NCBI GenBank assembly: GCA_036004405.1
Contig: DASYRM010000067.1
Coordinates: 1 to 33,064, forward strand
Origin: DASYRM01 sp036004405
Lineage (GTDB): Bacteria; Acidobacteriota; Vicinamibacteria; Vicinamibacterales; UBA2999
Direction of reading: 5' to 3'
DNA: 33,064 nucleotides
Shown here: positions 25,373 to 33,064 of the stretch, in pieces
Layout: each line of letters opens with the position of its first letter
Position numbering within the stretch: position 1 is the stretch's first letter
Translations under genes and position numbers: made by a program
The notes under the pieces: model-generated
Databases searched by the model: none
The model's input: only the letters and a program-made list of their open reading frames with translations
Told to the model about the DNA's origin: nothing

Positions 25373-26833
25373 ATGGCGGTGATGTCGCGCGCGCGTGCCC
25401 GACGTTTCGCTGTGGCCGCCGGCCTCGTTTGGCTGCTGTGCGCTCCTGCGACGGCGGCGGCCCAGGCCAAGGACGACTTCGTGCGCGCGCTGATCGACCT
25501 GTCGCAGGCGGTTAGCGGAGCCGCCGGTCAGGACGGGCCCGCGCTGCGATCGTCGCTCGACGCCATGGCCACCGCGCTGGCGCAGTGGGACGCGGCCGTC
25601 GCGCGCGTCGAGGCGGGATTCAAGGGCGCCATCGCCGCCGCGGCGCCGGCCGAAGCCGCGCGCATGCGCGCCACGCTCGGCGCCGCCTATCTGGAGCGGG
25701 GACGGCTGACCGAGGCGCTGGTCCATCTCGATCGCGCCGCCGCGCTCGATCCGGCGTTCGCGCCGACGCACATGCTGCGCGGCCTCGGGCGCACGAAGCT
25801 GAATCAGAACGCCGCGGCCGCCGCAGCGTTTGCCGCCGCGCGCCGCCTCGAGCCGGGGTCGGCGGCGATCGCCTACCAGTATCTGCGCGCCACCAGAGGC
25901 GGCAAGGTCGCGCCCGATCGCGCCGCGTCGCTCGACGTGCTGCTGAAAGCCGCGATCGGCGGGCCGGCCGCCGCCACCGACCTGGCGGGGCTTCCACTCG
26001 ACCTGCTCGACGACGCCTCGGTGGAAGCGCCGCTCTTCGCGCCGGCCGCCTACGTGGCCGGGTTTCGTCTCCTGGCCGAGGCCAGGTATCCCGAGGCGCT
26101 CGCCAGCCTGCGAACGGCCGCCTCACTCGATTCATCCGACGAGCGCGCGCGCCTCGCGAAGGCCGACGCGCTGGTGGCGTCGAGGCAGTTCGAGGCTGCG
26201 CACGCCGTCCTGACCGACGCGGTGCGCCGCTACCCGTCGTCGGGCCAGGCGTACTGGCGGCTGGGGCGGCTGAACGAGGACGGCGCCGACCTGCCGGCCG
26301 CGCTTACGGCGTACGAGGCGGCCGCGCGCGCGGCGCCGGCGGCGGGGGCGTCGATCGTGTATGCGGCGATCGGCCGGCTCCAGCACTCGGCGCTGAATCT
26401 CGACGCCGCCGCGAAGGCGTACGAGCGCCGCGTCGCCCTGGCGCCGCGGTCCGCCCAGGCCCATCTCGATCTGGGCACGGTGTATCAGGCGCAGGATCGC
26501 CTCGAGGACGCGCTCGTGGAGCACCTCGCCGCGGCGCTCGTCGATCCGGCAAATGCGAGCGCGTTCGCGTCCGCGGGGCAGCTGCGCGCCGATCAGGGCG
26601 ACGACGCCGGGGCGATGGCGCTGTTGCGATCGGCGGTCCGGCTCGATGCCAACCACGGCGCGGCCCGTTATGCCCTCGGGCGGGCGCTGCTGAGGGCCGG
26701 GCGGGCCGACGAGGCGCGCGAGCAGCTCGCTGCCTTCGAGCGCATTCAAAAGGGCGAGATGGAGGCGCAGCGCCGACGCTTCGAGGACAACGCGCGCGCG
26801 CTGGAGTCGGCGCTGTCGAAGGACCCGAAGTGA
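25373..26833 (+). CDS. Exported TPR-repeat protein
   Basis: A 486-residue protein beginning MAVMSRARARRFAVAAGLVW with a signal peptide ending near AAAQ. ATG 25382 is an alternative start; neither has a clear Shine-Dalgarno sequence, and palindromic element B ends 5 bases before the first ATG. Tetratricopeptide-type helical repeats run from about residue 95 to the end, for example AAYLERGRLTEALVHLDRAA, AYWRLGRLNEDGADLPAALT, HLDLGTVYQAQDRLEDALVE and ARYALGRALLRAGRADEARE. The tail is charged. TPR arrays bind proteins, and the next gene overlaps this one, so the two products probably act together at the envelope. No enzymatic motif is seen. Confidence 0.85.
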   Translation: MAVMSRARARRFAVAAGLVWLLCAPATAAAQAKDDFVRALIDLSQAVSGAAGQDGPALRSSLDAMATALAQWDAAVARVEAGFKGAIAAAAPAEAARMRATLGAAYLERGRLTEALVHLDRAAALDPAFAPTHMLRGLGRTKLNQNAAAAAAFAAARRLEPGSAAIAYQYLRATRGGKVAPDRAASLDVLLKAAIGGPAAATDLAGLPLDLLDDASVEAPLFAPAAYVAGFRLLAEARYPEALASLRTAASLDSSDERARLAKADALVASRQFEAAHAVLTDAVRRYPSSGQAYWRLGRLNEDGADLPAALTAYEAAARAAPAAGASIVYAAIGRLQHSALNLDAAAKAYERRVALAPRSAQAHLDLGTVYQAQDRLEDALVEHLAAALVDPANASAFASAGQLRADQGDDAGAMALLRSAVRLDANHGAARYALGRALLRAGRADEAREQLAAFERIQKGEMEAQRRRFEDNARALESALSKDPK

Positions 26834-28566
26834 CGCGGATCGTCGCGGCCACGCTGGCTGCCATCTGTGCCGCCGCGGCCGCCATGCCCGTCACCCGCGC
26901 GCAGCCGGCAAGAGGCGCGGTGCCCATCGGGACACCGGCCGTGTTCGAGGACGTGGCCGCGGCCGCGGGTATTACCTTCCGCCCGATGAACGGCGCCAGC
27001 CCGGACAAGTATCTGCCGGAAACCATGGGATCGGGCGCGGCGTTTTTCGATGCCGATGGCGACGGCTGGCTCGATCTGTTCCTGGTGGACGGCGGGTCGA
27101 TTACCGACGCCGCGACGGCGGGCAAGGCGCAGCACCGCCTGTATCGCAACCAGCGCAACGGGACGTTCGCCGACGTCACGGCGGCGTCGCGGATCCGCGC
27201 CACCGAGTACGGCATGGGCGCCTGCGCCGGCGACGTGGACAACGACGGTCGCATCGATCTCTTCGTGACCGGCTACGGCGGTAATGCGCTGTATCACAAC
27301 GACGGCGCGTTCGTGTTCTCGGATGTCACGCGTGAGGCCGGTGTGGGGCCGGCGCGCTGGAGCATGAGCTGCGCGTTCCTCGACGTCGATCGCGACGGCG
27401 ACCTGGACCTGTTCGTGGCCAACTACCTCGATGCGGCCAGGACCAACAACCGGTTCTGCGGCGATCCGCAGCGCCGCCTTCGTGTCTACTGCCATCCGCT
27501 GAACTACAAGGGGCTCCCGAGCCTGCTGTACCGCAACAACGGCAAGGGTGTCTTCACCGACGTCAGCGCGGCCGCGGGCCTGGCGCCGCATGTGGGCAAC
27601 GGTCTCGGCGTGGCGGTGGGGGACTACGACGACGACGGCTGGCCGGATGTGTTCGTGGCCAACGACGGCGTGCCGAACTTTCTCTTCCACAACGACGGGG
27701 GCGGGAAGTTCTCCGAGGTCGGGCTGCCCGCCGGCGTGTCGGTGGCGCGCGACGGCAAGCCGCGCGCGGGCATGGGCACCGAGTTCGCCGACTACAACGG
27801 CGACGGGCGGCTCGACCTCGTGGTCACCAACCACGAGTTCGAGACCCACAGCCTGTTCCGCAACGACGGCGGCGGCATCTTCACCGACACCACCGTGGAG
27901 AGCGGCCTCGGCCCCGCCACGCTGCCGTTTGTCGGATTCGGCGTCGTCTTCTTCGACTTCGACAACAGCGGCACGCTCGACCTGGCGATCGTCAACGGCC
28001 ATGTTATCGACAACACCGCGCTCTTCCGGGCCGGCTCCAGCCACGCGCAGCGCAAGCTGTTGTTTCGCAACCTGAATGGACGCCGGCTGCAGGAGATCGG
28101 GAGCGCCGCGGGCCCCGGGTTCGCGCGCTCGGGCGTGGGGCGCACGCTGATCGCGGGGGACGTGGACAACGACGGCGACGTGGACCTGCTGGTGACCAAC
28201 AACGGCCGGGCGCCGGAACTGCTGCGCAACGGCACGAGCGGCGGCCGGGCCATCGAGCTGCGCCTGATCGGCGCCGGGGGCAATCGCGACGCGCTGGGGG
28301 CCCGCGTGAGCCTGACAGCCGGCGGGCGGACGCAGGTGCGGGAGGTGAAGTCCGGAAGCAGTTACCTGGGGCAGAGCGACCTGCGTGTCTCCTTCGGCCT
28401 GGGCGACGCCGCCAGCGTGGACCGGGTCGAAATCCGGTGGCCGGGCGGCCGGTCCGAGCGCCTCGAAAAGCCGGTCCCGAACCAGATCGTGACCGTGCAG
28501 GAAGGCCGGGGCATCATCGCGTCGGTCCCCTTCGCGCCGCCCCGCTCTCTTGAACTCAAACGCTAA
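26830..28566 (+). CDS. CRTAC1-like FG-GAP protein with ASPIC/UnbV C-terminal domain
   Basis: A 578-residue exported protein. GTG 26830 overlaps the TPR stop by four bases (GTGA) and has AAGGA (26819-26823) 6 bases upstream, so coupled translation is likely. The leader is TRIVAATLAAICAAAAAMPV. Seven FG-GAP/VCBS repeats follow: FFDADGDGWLDLFLVDG, GDVDNDGRIDLFVTG, LDVDRDGDLDLFVANY, GDYDDDGWPDVFVAND, ADYNGDGRLDLVVTN, FFDFDNSGTLDLAIVNG and GDVDNDGDVDLLVTNN. They predict a seven-bladed calcium-binding propeller. From about residue 474 comes the ASPIC/UnbV domain (LGARVSLTAGGRTQVREVKS, LGDAASVDRVEIRWPGG). TPR plus ASPIC/UnbV pairs are frequent in Acidobacteriota; their function is not established. 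The frame stays open far upstream through the TPR gene, which is a GC artefact and not an alternative start. Confidence 0.9.
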   Translation: MTRIVAATLAAICAAAAAMPVTRAQPARGAVPIGTPAVFEDVAAAAGITFRPMNGASPDKYLPETMGSGAAFFDADGDGWLDLFLVDGGSITDAATAGKAQHRLYRNQRNGTFADVTAASRIRATEYGMGACAGDVDNDGRIDLFVTGYGGNALYHNDGAFVFSDVTREAGVGPARWSMSCAFLDVDRDGDLDLFVANYLDAARTNNRFCGDPQRRLRVYCHPLNYKGLPSLLYRNNGKGVFTDVSAAAGLAPHVGNGLGVAVGDYDDDGWPDVFVANDGVPNFLFHNDGGGKFSEVGLPAGVSVARDGKPRAGMGTEFADYNGDGRLDLVVTNHEFETHSLFRNDGGGIFTDTTVESGLGPATLPFVGFGVVFFDFDNSGTLDLAIVNGHVIDNTALFRAGSSHAQRKLLFRNLNGRRLQEIGSAAGPGFARSGVGRTLIAGDVDNDGDVDLLVTNNGRAPELLRNGTSGGRAIELRLIGAGGNRDALGARVSLTAGGRTQVREVKSGSSYLGQSDLRVSFGLGDAASVDRVEIRWPGGRSERLEKPVPNQIVTVQEGRGIIASVPFAPPRSLELKR

Positions 28567-28664
28567 GTGGCGTATACACTCCGACGCCGGACAAAAGGCA
28601 ACGTCCGCACCCCGAAGGGCCGGTGTCAGCTGGCCCCGACCACCTACGATGGTAGGAACACCAC

Positions 28665-28692
28665 ACGAGGCCGGGCGGAAACCCGGCCTCGT
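28665..28692. terminator. Terminator-like hairpin between convergent genes
   Basis: ACGAGGCCGGG (28665-28675) and CCCGGCCTCGT (28682-28692) form an 11-base-pair stem with loop CGGAAA. It lies between the ends of the ASPIC/UnbV gene and the IclR gene, so it may serve either strand. There is no T-run. Its ACGAGG/CCTCGT base matches the hairpin before copy B. Confidence 0.6.
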
Positions 28693-28700
28693 TGCACGTA

Positions 28701-28733
28701 CGTAGAGGCGCACCTCCGAGGTGCGCCTCTACG
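28701..28733. repeat. Palindromic element, copy C (perfect 15-base arms)
   Basis: CGTAGAGGCGCACCT (28701-28715), loop CCG, AGGTGCGCCTCTACG (28719-28733), with no mismatch. It is followed by AAAGC as in copy A. It lies 12 bases past the 3' end of the IclR gene, in the convergent gap. Confidence 0.8.
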
Positions 28734-28744
28734 AAAGCATCGTG

Positions 28745-29644
28745 TCAACGGGTTGAAGCGCGGGGGGCGAGACGGCGTGCCCGGAGCGCTTCGAGCGGCG
28801 GCGCCACGCGGGCCATCGCGTCGGTCCGCACGAAGTCGGACGCGATCGATTCTACCGAGTGGGTGAGCTCGGGGTGCTGCGTGAGCATGCCCTCGATGCG
28901 CCGGACGGCCTGGCGGAGCACCGGCAGCCGCTTTTTGATCATGGTGTCGCGATCCAGGCGGTTGGTCACGTCCGAGCAGTTGGCCGCGGCCACGATCCGC
29001 CCGTGCGGCCCGAAAATCGGCAGCGCCACCGACACGATGCCGTAGTCCAGCTCGTCCTGGATGGCCGCGTAGCCCTTGGTCCGAACGTCCTTGAGAATCT
29101 TCTTCAGCGAGTTCGGGTCGGTTTCGGTGTGCTCGGTCAGGCGGCGCATGTTGACGCGCTCGAAGTAGGCGTCGATGGCGGCCTGCGGCTGAAAGGCGAG
29201 CAACACCCGGCCCATCGACGTCGGGTACACGGGGTAGCGCGAGCCGGCGCCCGCCGTGAGCCGAATCGCGCGGTTGAGTGATGCGTGTGCGATATAGACG
29301 ATGTCCAGCTCGTCCAGCACGGTCACCGACGCGCTGCCGCCGAGCTCGTTGACGACCTCCTGCAGGAACGGCTGCAGCACCACTTCGGCGTTGATGGCGC
29401 TGAGGTAGCCGGTCCCAATCGCCAGCACCTTGGGCCGCAGCAGGAAGCGGCGCCCCGTGCGGCCCACATATCCAAGCATCTCGAGCGTGTGCAGCGACCG
29501 CCTCGCGGTGGCGGGCGTCAGCCCGGTCAGCACGGCCACCTCGCTCAGCGTGAGCTGCGGATGCTCGCGGGAGAAGGTCTGCAGCACGCGCAGACCGCGC
29601 TCGAGCGAGGCGACGAACTCGGCAGCCTTCGGTGTTTTCGCCAT
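28745..29644 (-). CDS. IclR-family transcriptional regulator, PcaR/PobR-like subgroup
   Basis: A 299-residue cytoplasmic regulator, start at 29644 (MAKTPKAAEFVASLERGLRV). The frame is open to 29809, but that extension covers the promoter region and has no family similarity. N-terminal winged helix-turn-helix about 13-70: SLERGLRVLQTFSREHPQLT, LSEVAVLTGLTPATARRSLH, TLEMLGYVGRTGRRFLLRPK. The ATARRSLHTLEMLGYV pattern and LLRPKVLAIGTGYLSA are typical of the PcaR/PcaU/PobR branch, whose known members sense aromatic acids. The C-terminal effector domain (about 85-250) includes GSASVTVLDELDIVYIAHA, YPVYPTSMGRVLLAF and DYGIVSVALPIFGPHGRIVA. It is divergent from TonB receptor 2, whose promoter carries two TTCG-N5-CGAA-like palindromes. 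The ligand is unknown. Confidence 0.93.
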   Translation of the reverse strand: MAKTPKAAEFVASLERGLRVLQTFSREHPQLTLSEVAVLTGLTPATARRSLHTLEMLGYVGRTGRRFLLRPKVLAIGTGYLSAINAEVVLQPFLQEVVNELGGSASVTVLDELDIVYIAHASLNRAIRLTAGAGSRYPVYPTSMGRVLLAFQPQAAIDAYFERVNMRRLTEHTETDPNSLKKILKDVRTKGYAAIQDELDYGIVSVALPIFGPHGRIVAAANCSDVTNRLDRDTMIKKRLPVLRQAVRRIEGMLTQHPELTHSVESIASDFVRTDAMARVAPPLEALRARRLAPRASTR

Positions 29645-29657
29645 GCGAAGTCCCAGG

Positions 29658-29663
29658 ATTATA
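29658..29663 (-). promoter_or_regulatory. Consensus -10 box of the IclR gene
   Basis: On the minus strand 29663-29658 reads TATAAT. No -35 box is evident at 16-18 bases. With transcription starting about 7 bases downstream, the leader before the start codon at 29644 would be only 6-7 bases, so the message may be nearly leaderless. No strong Shine-Dalgarno sequence is present. Confidence 0.45.
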
Positions 29664-29721
29664 GCCGCTGTGCCGGATCGACGGGCGACGGCCCCGTACC
29701 ACCCATTACCTAACCGTGGAA

Positions 29722-29750
29722 TTGACTTCCGAACCGCCCAATCGTATACG
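29722..29750 (+). promoter_or_regulatory. Sigma70-like promoter of TonB receptor 2
   Basis: TTGACT (29722-29727), a 17-base spacer, then TATACG (29745-29750). The predicted start near 29757 falls inside the first palindromic site, and the leader is about 66 bases. Confidence 0.6.
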
Positions 29751-29754
29751 TGTT

Positions 29755-29767
29755 TCCGTATAACGAA
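29755..29767. promoter_or_regulatory. Candidate IclR-type operator, promoter-proximal site
   Basis: TCCGTATAACGAA matches TTCG-N5-CGAA with one mismatch and overlaps the predicted transcription start. Confidence 0.5.
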
Positions 29768-29773
29768 TCTACT

Positions 29774-29786
29774 TTCGCACAACGAA
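29774..29786. promoter_or_regulatory. Candidate IclR-type operator, downstream site
   Basis: TTCGCACAACGAA has perfect arms. Its centre is 30 bases past the -10 box, the same distance as at TonB receptor 1, and 19 bases from the centre of the proximal site. Confidence 0.6.
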
Positions 29787-29822
29787 GTATCGGTTCGCAA
29801 CTGGTGCAACTGGAGCGTGACG

Positions 29823-32800
29823 ATGAACCGTCTGGTACGTCTGCTGTTCGGATTCCTGGTGCTGGTCCTCCTCCCGTCGAGCGTTCATGCGCAGGCGGCA
29901 ATTGCGGGCGTCGTTCGCGACGCGTCGGGGGGCGTGCTGCCCGGCGTCACCGTTGAAGCGTCGAGCCCGGCGCTGATCGAAAAGGTCCGGACCGCCGTGA
30001 GCGACGGCACCGGGCAGTACCGCATCGAGGATCTGCGGCCCGGCACCTACACGGTGCGCTTCACGCTCACCGGATTCAGCAGCGTGGCGCGTGAGGGCGT
30101 CGAGCTCGCCGGTTCGACGACGGCCACCATCAGCATCGACATGCGCGTGGGCGCGGTGGAAGAGACCATCACGGTGACCGGCGAGACGCCGGTCGTGGAC
30201 GTGCAGGGCGCGAAACGGCAGACGGTGCTGACCAACGAAGTGATCAACGCCATCCCGTCGGCCGGCAGCTACAACGCGCTGCTCGTGCTCGTGCCGAGCC
30301 TCTTCGGCGGGCAGCAGGACGTCAGCACCGGGCCGTGCAACTCCTGCACGTTCAGCGCCCACGGGACGCTCCTCTCCGGCGGGCGCGCCAACAGCGAAGC
30401 GCGTCTGCTCGTGGACGGCATCAGCATCGCCGTGCCCCAGGCCGGCGGGACCAACTACCTCACGGACCCGCGCAATTCGCAGGAAATCAACTTCACGGTC
30501 TCGGGCAGCCTGGGCGAGGTGGAGTCGGGCGGTCCGGTGATGAACATCGTGCCCAAGTCCGGTGGCAACAAGCTGTCGGCCAGCGGCTTCGTGTCGTGGG
30601 CCAACGGCGACCTGCAGGGCAGCAACATCAGCGACGAGCTCAAGGCGCTGAAGATCACGCCCAGCCCCCTCATCAAGGCCTACGACCTCGATGGCTCGGT
30701 CGGATTCCCGGTGAAGCGCGATCGCCTCTGGTTCTTCGGCACCGCGCGGTCGCAGGGCAACTCGGCGTACATTACGAACATGTACTACAACGTGAACGCC
30801 GGCAAGGCGAACGAATGGCTGTACGTGGCGGACAAGAGCCGGCAGGCGTTCAACGACAAGACGTGGCAGAACGCCAGCGGGCGCATCACCGCGCAGGTGA
30901 CGCCGCGCAACAAGGTGAACATCTTCTGGGACGAGCAGCAGGTCTGCAAGAGCTGCGAGAACGGCGGCAACTACGCCAACGCCACCACCTCTCCCGAGGC
31001 CAACGGCTACGGCGACCTGCACCCGATGCGCTTCCAGCAGGCCACGTGGACGTCGCCCTTCAACAACAAGCTGCTGCTCGAGGGCGGCTTCGGCTACTTC
31101 TTCTCGCGCTGGGGCGGCCGCGCCAAGGAGAACCCGAACACCGAGGCGCTCACCCGCATCATCGAGCAGTGCACGGCGCTGGCGATCGACCCGGCCGACG
31201 GCGTGCTCAAGGCCTGTCCCGCAAACGGCGGCATTCCCAACCTGATGTACCGCTCGCAGACGACCGACCTGTTCAGCGACGGCCGCAACAAGAACATCAC
31301 CACCACCTGGCGCGCGGTCGCATCCTACGTCACCGGCCGGCAGAGCCTCAAGGTCGGCTACACCGCCAATCAGCTCGGCGACCTGCGGTCGGCCAACCGC
31401 GGCACCAACGACCTGCGGTTCCGCACCAATAACGGCATCCCGAACCAGCTCACCGAGTACGTTCACAACCAGCAGAACGATCTGTGGATGCGCGACCACG
31501 CGCTGTTCGTGCAGGACCAGTGGACGCTCGGCAGGCTGACGGTGGCCGGCGCGCTGCGCTACGACCATGCTTCGAGCTGGGCGCCGGAACAGCAGCTCGC
31601 GAGCCGGTTCTGGAACGCGCCGCTTTCATGGGGCCGTACGCCGGTCGTCGACGCCTACAACGACCTCACGCCGCGCATCTCGGTGGCCTACGATCTGTTC
31701 GGCAACGGCAAGACGGCCATCAAGGGTTCGCTCGGCAAGTATCTCGAGTCGACGATCACCGCGTCGAACTACGGCATCGGCAACCCCACGTCGCGTATCG
31801 CCACCAACGTGACGCGCACGTGGACCGACGCCAACGGCGACTGGGTGCCCGACTGCGACCTGAAGAACCCGTTGGCGCAGGGGCCGACGACGGCCACCTA
31901 CAAGGGCGGCGGCCCCGACTTCTGCGGCACCATCTCCAACCTGAACTTCGGGACGTCGAATTTCAGCAATACGATCGATCCGGACATCCTGAAGGGCTGG
32001 GGCGTGCGGCCGTCCGACTGGGATTGGGGCGTGTCGGTGCAGCAGGAGGTGCTGCCGCGCGTGTCGGTCGAACTCGGGTTCTTCCACCGCGAGTTCTTCG
32101 GCTTCACGGTCACCGACAACCAGGCGGTCACGGCCGAGGACTTCTCGAAATTCTCGATCACGGCACCGCAGGATTCGCGGCTGCCGAACGGCGGCGGCTA
32201 CGCCGTCGGGCCGATCTACGACCTCAACGTGCCGTCGCTCTTCGGCGTGACGCGCAACTACGTCACCTACTCGGATCGCTATGGCGACCAGTATCAGAAG
32301 TTCAACGGCATCGACATGTCGTTCAACGCCAGGCCGGCGAACGGCATCACCGTGCAGGGCGGCTTCAGCGGCGGCTACTCGACATCCGACAACTGCGAGA
32401 TTCGCGAGAAAGTGCCGGAGATCGCGCTGACGAATGCGTTCTGCCACATCGAGACGACATTCATGCCGCAGTACAAGGGGCTCGGCAGCTACATCGTCCC
32501 GAAGGTCGACGTCCAGATCAGCGCCACGTTCACCAGCAAGCCGGGCATCAACGTCAGTGGATTCGGCACGCCGCAGGCGGGCGGGGCGTTCGCCGCCAAC
32601 TACACGGTGTCGAACGCGGTGGTAGCGCCAATCATCGGGCGGCCTCTGGTGGGCAGTGCGGCGAACATCACGGTCAACATCCTGGAGCCCTACGCGACGA
32701 TCGGCGAGCGGGTCAACGAACTCGACGTGCGGTTCCAGAAGATCCTGCGGTTCGGGAAGACCCGCGCCAACGTCGGCGTGGACATCTTCAACCTGCTGAA

Positions 32801-32915
32801 CTCCAACGCGGCGCTGAGCTACAACCAGGCGTTCATTGCTGGTGGCCCGTGGCTGACGCCGACGTCGGTCCTGTCGGCGCGGTTCGCGAAGATCAGCGCC
32901 CAGTTCGACTTCTAA
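29823..32915 (+). CDS. TonB-dependent receptor, Oar-like, with carboxypeptidase-regulatory N-terminal domain (receptor 2)
   Basis: A 1030-residue outer-membrane protein. ATG 29823 follows GGAG (29812-29815) by 7 bases and starts the signal peptide MNRLVRLLFGFLVLVLLPSS. The N-terminal beta-sandwich (AIAGVVRDASGGVLPGVTVE, LIEKVRTAVSDGTGQYRIED) is nearly superimposable on that of receptor 1. The plug follows (ETITVTGETPVVDVQGAKRQ), then the barrel, which ends FAKISAQFDF with a terminal Phe. Shared barrel landmarks with receptor 1 are DWDWGVSVQQEVLPRVSVEL, DSRLPNGGGYAVGPIYDL and PKVDVQISATFTSKPG. It probably imports or binds a related substrate. No SusD-like gene is adjacent. Control by the divergent IclR regulator is inferred from the two palindromes at its promoter. 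An in-frame upstream extension antisense to the regulator is not credible. Confidence 0.92.
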   Translation: MNRLVRLLFGFLVLVLLPSSVHAQAAIAGVVRDASGGVLPGVTVEASSPALIEKVRTAVSDGTGQYRIEDLRPGTYTVRFTLTGFSSVAREGVELAGSTTATISIDMRVGAVEETITVTGETPVVDVQGAKRQTVLTNEVINAIPSAGSYNALLVLVPSLFGGQQDVSTGPCNSCTFSAHGTLLSGGRANSEARLLVDGISIAVPQAGGTNYLTDPRNSQEINFTVSGSLGEVESGGPVMNIVPKSGGNKLSASGFVSWANGDLQGSNISDELKALKITPSPLIKAYDLDGSVGFPVKRDRLWFFGTARSQGNSAYITNMYYNVNAGKANEWLYVADKSRQAFNDKTWQNASGRITAQVTPRNKVNIFWDEQQVCKSCENGGNYANATTSPEANGYGDLHPMRFQQATWTSPFNNKLLLEGGFGYFFSRWGGRAKENPNTEALTRIIEQCTALAIDPADGVLKACPANGGIPNLMYRSQTTDLFSDGRNKNITTTWRAVASYVTGRQSLKVGYTANQLGDLRSANRGTNDLRFRTNNGIPNQLTEYVHNQQNDLWMRDHALFVQDQWTLGRLTVAGALRYDHASSWAPEQQLASRFWNAPLSWGRTPVVDAYNDLTPRISVAYDLFGNGKTAIKGSLGKYLESTITASNYGIGNPTSRIATNVTRTWTDANGDWVPDCDLKNPLAQGPTTATYKGGGPDFCGTISNLNFGTSNFSNTIDPDILKGWGVRPSDWDWGVSVQQEVLPRVSVELGFFHREFFGFTVTDNQAVTAEDFSKFSITAPQDSRLPNGGGYAVGPIYDLNVPSLFGVTRNYVTYSDRYGDQYQKFNGIDMSFNARPANGITVQGGFSGGYSTSDNCEIREKVPEIALTNAFCHIETTFMPQYKGLGSYIVPKVDVQISATFTSKPGINVSGFGTPQAGGAFAANYTVSNAVVAPIIGRPLVGSAANITVNILEPYATIGERVNELDVRFQKILRFGKTRANVGVDIFNLLNSNAALSYNQAFIAGGPWLTPTSVLSARFAKISAQFDF

Positions 32916-32983
32916 GAACCCGGAGGCGGAGAGGGCATCTATGAAAGGGCCCCTCGAATCAAGACACACCTCGAGTGAGCGGA

Positions 32984-33016
32984 GCGCGCCCGGCTTACCA
33001 AGCCATCCGGGCGCGC
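32984..33016. terminator. Long hairpin downstream of TonB receptor 2
   Basis: GCGCGCCCGG (32984-32993) pairs with CCGGGCGCGC (33007-33016); a further CTT/AAG pairing inside encloses ACC. It starts 68 bases after the stop and lacks a T-run. It may be a terminator or another intergenic repeat; nothing else is evident from 32916 to 33064. Confidence 0.5.
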
Positions 33017-33064
33017 GCAGCGAACGGGCTTCCCAGTGAACGACGACGGTGCACATTCACGCCT

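Noticed and set aside
25585..28566. A 993-codon frame that could be read as a giant fusion ending in the FG-GAP/ASPIC protein
   Set aside because: Its first 415 codons overlap the TPR gene in another frame and are low-complexity Arg/Gly/Ala. A signal peptide with GTG start and AAGGA site appears at 26830.
32941..33039. A 32-codon frame starting ATGAAAGGG near the right edge
   Set aside because: It reads through the long hairpin at 32984-33016, and its Ser/Arg/Pro/Gly composition matches nothing. A GTG at 33036 could open another gene, but too little is visible to call it.

Overview
The window is about 33 kb of GC-rich bacterial DNA packed with genes for exported proteins. The family mix suggests an Acidobacteriota genome, most likely Vicinamibacteria-like: DUF1592-type planctomycete/acidobacterial cytochromes paired with DUF1552 Tat proteins, periplasmic ankyrin proteins, Oar-like TonB receptors with an N-terminal carboxypeptidase-regulatory domain, TPR plus ASPIC/UnbV proteins, and GTG/TTG starts. 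This is inferred from gene content, since no rRNA or other marker is present. Of 20 genes called, 18 appear to carry an export signal; only the two regulators at 1-339 and 28745-29644 look cytoplasmic.

Left part (1-18806): the tail of a LuxR/NarL-type regulator, then eleven genes in one direction with very short gaps. The core is a cassette present twice: a di-CxxCH DUF1592-family cytochrome, a Tat-exported DUF1552 protein, and a secreted ankyrin-repeat protein (497-5719 and 11145-16541). Between the copies lie a type B carboxylesterase, a cytochrome c/PQQ-propeller dehydrogenase and a third ankyrin protein. After the second copy come an FG-GAP lipoprotein and a secreted protein of unknown function. 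The reasonable reading is an exported redox/hydrolytic system in which heme proteins are each paired with an ankyrin partner. The substrate is unknown.

Middle (18754-21935): a small HExxH putative metalloprotease (minus strand), a TPR lipoprotein (plus) and a second member of the unknown secreted family (minus), with convergent or overlapping ends.

Right part (21936-33064): TonB-dependent receptor 1, a translationally coupled TPR / FG-GAP-ASPIC pair, a PcaR/PobR-like IclR regulator (minus strand), and the divergently transcribed TonB-dependent receptor 2. Both receptor genes have recognisable sigma70-like promoters. Just downstream of each -10 box is the palindrome TTCG-N5-CGAA. The same palindrome, with an identical 14-mer in inverted orientation, sits at the start of the ankyrin gene at 9245. 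This suggests one IclR-type regulon joining the receptors to the left-hand gene cluster.

Three palindromic elements with shared CGTAGAGGC ends lie just downstream of gene ends. Two of them follow terminator-like hairpins of matching layout. I see no tRNA, rRNA, CRISPR array, transposase or integrase, and no gene-free stretch longer than 300 bases.
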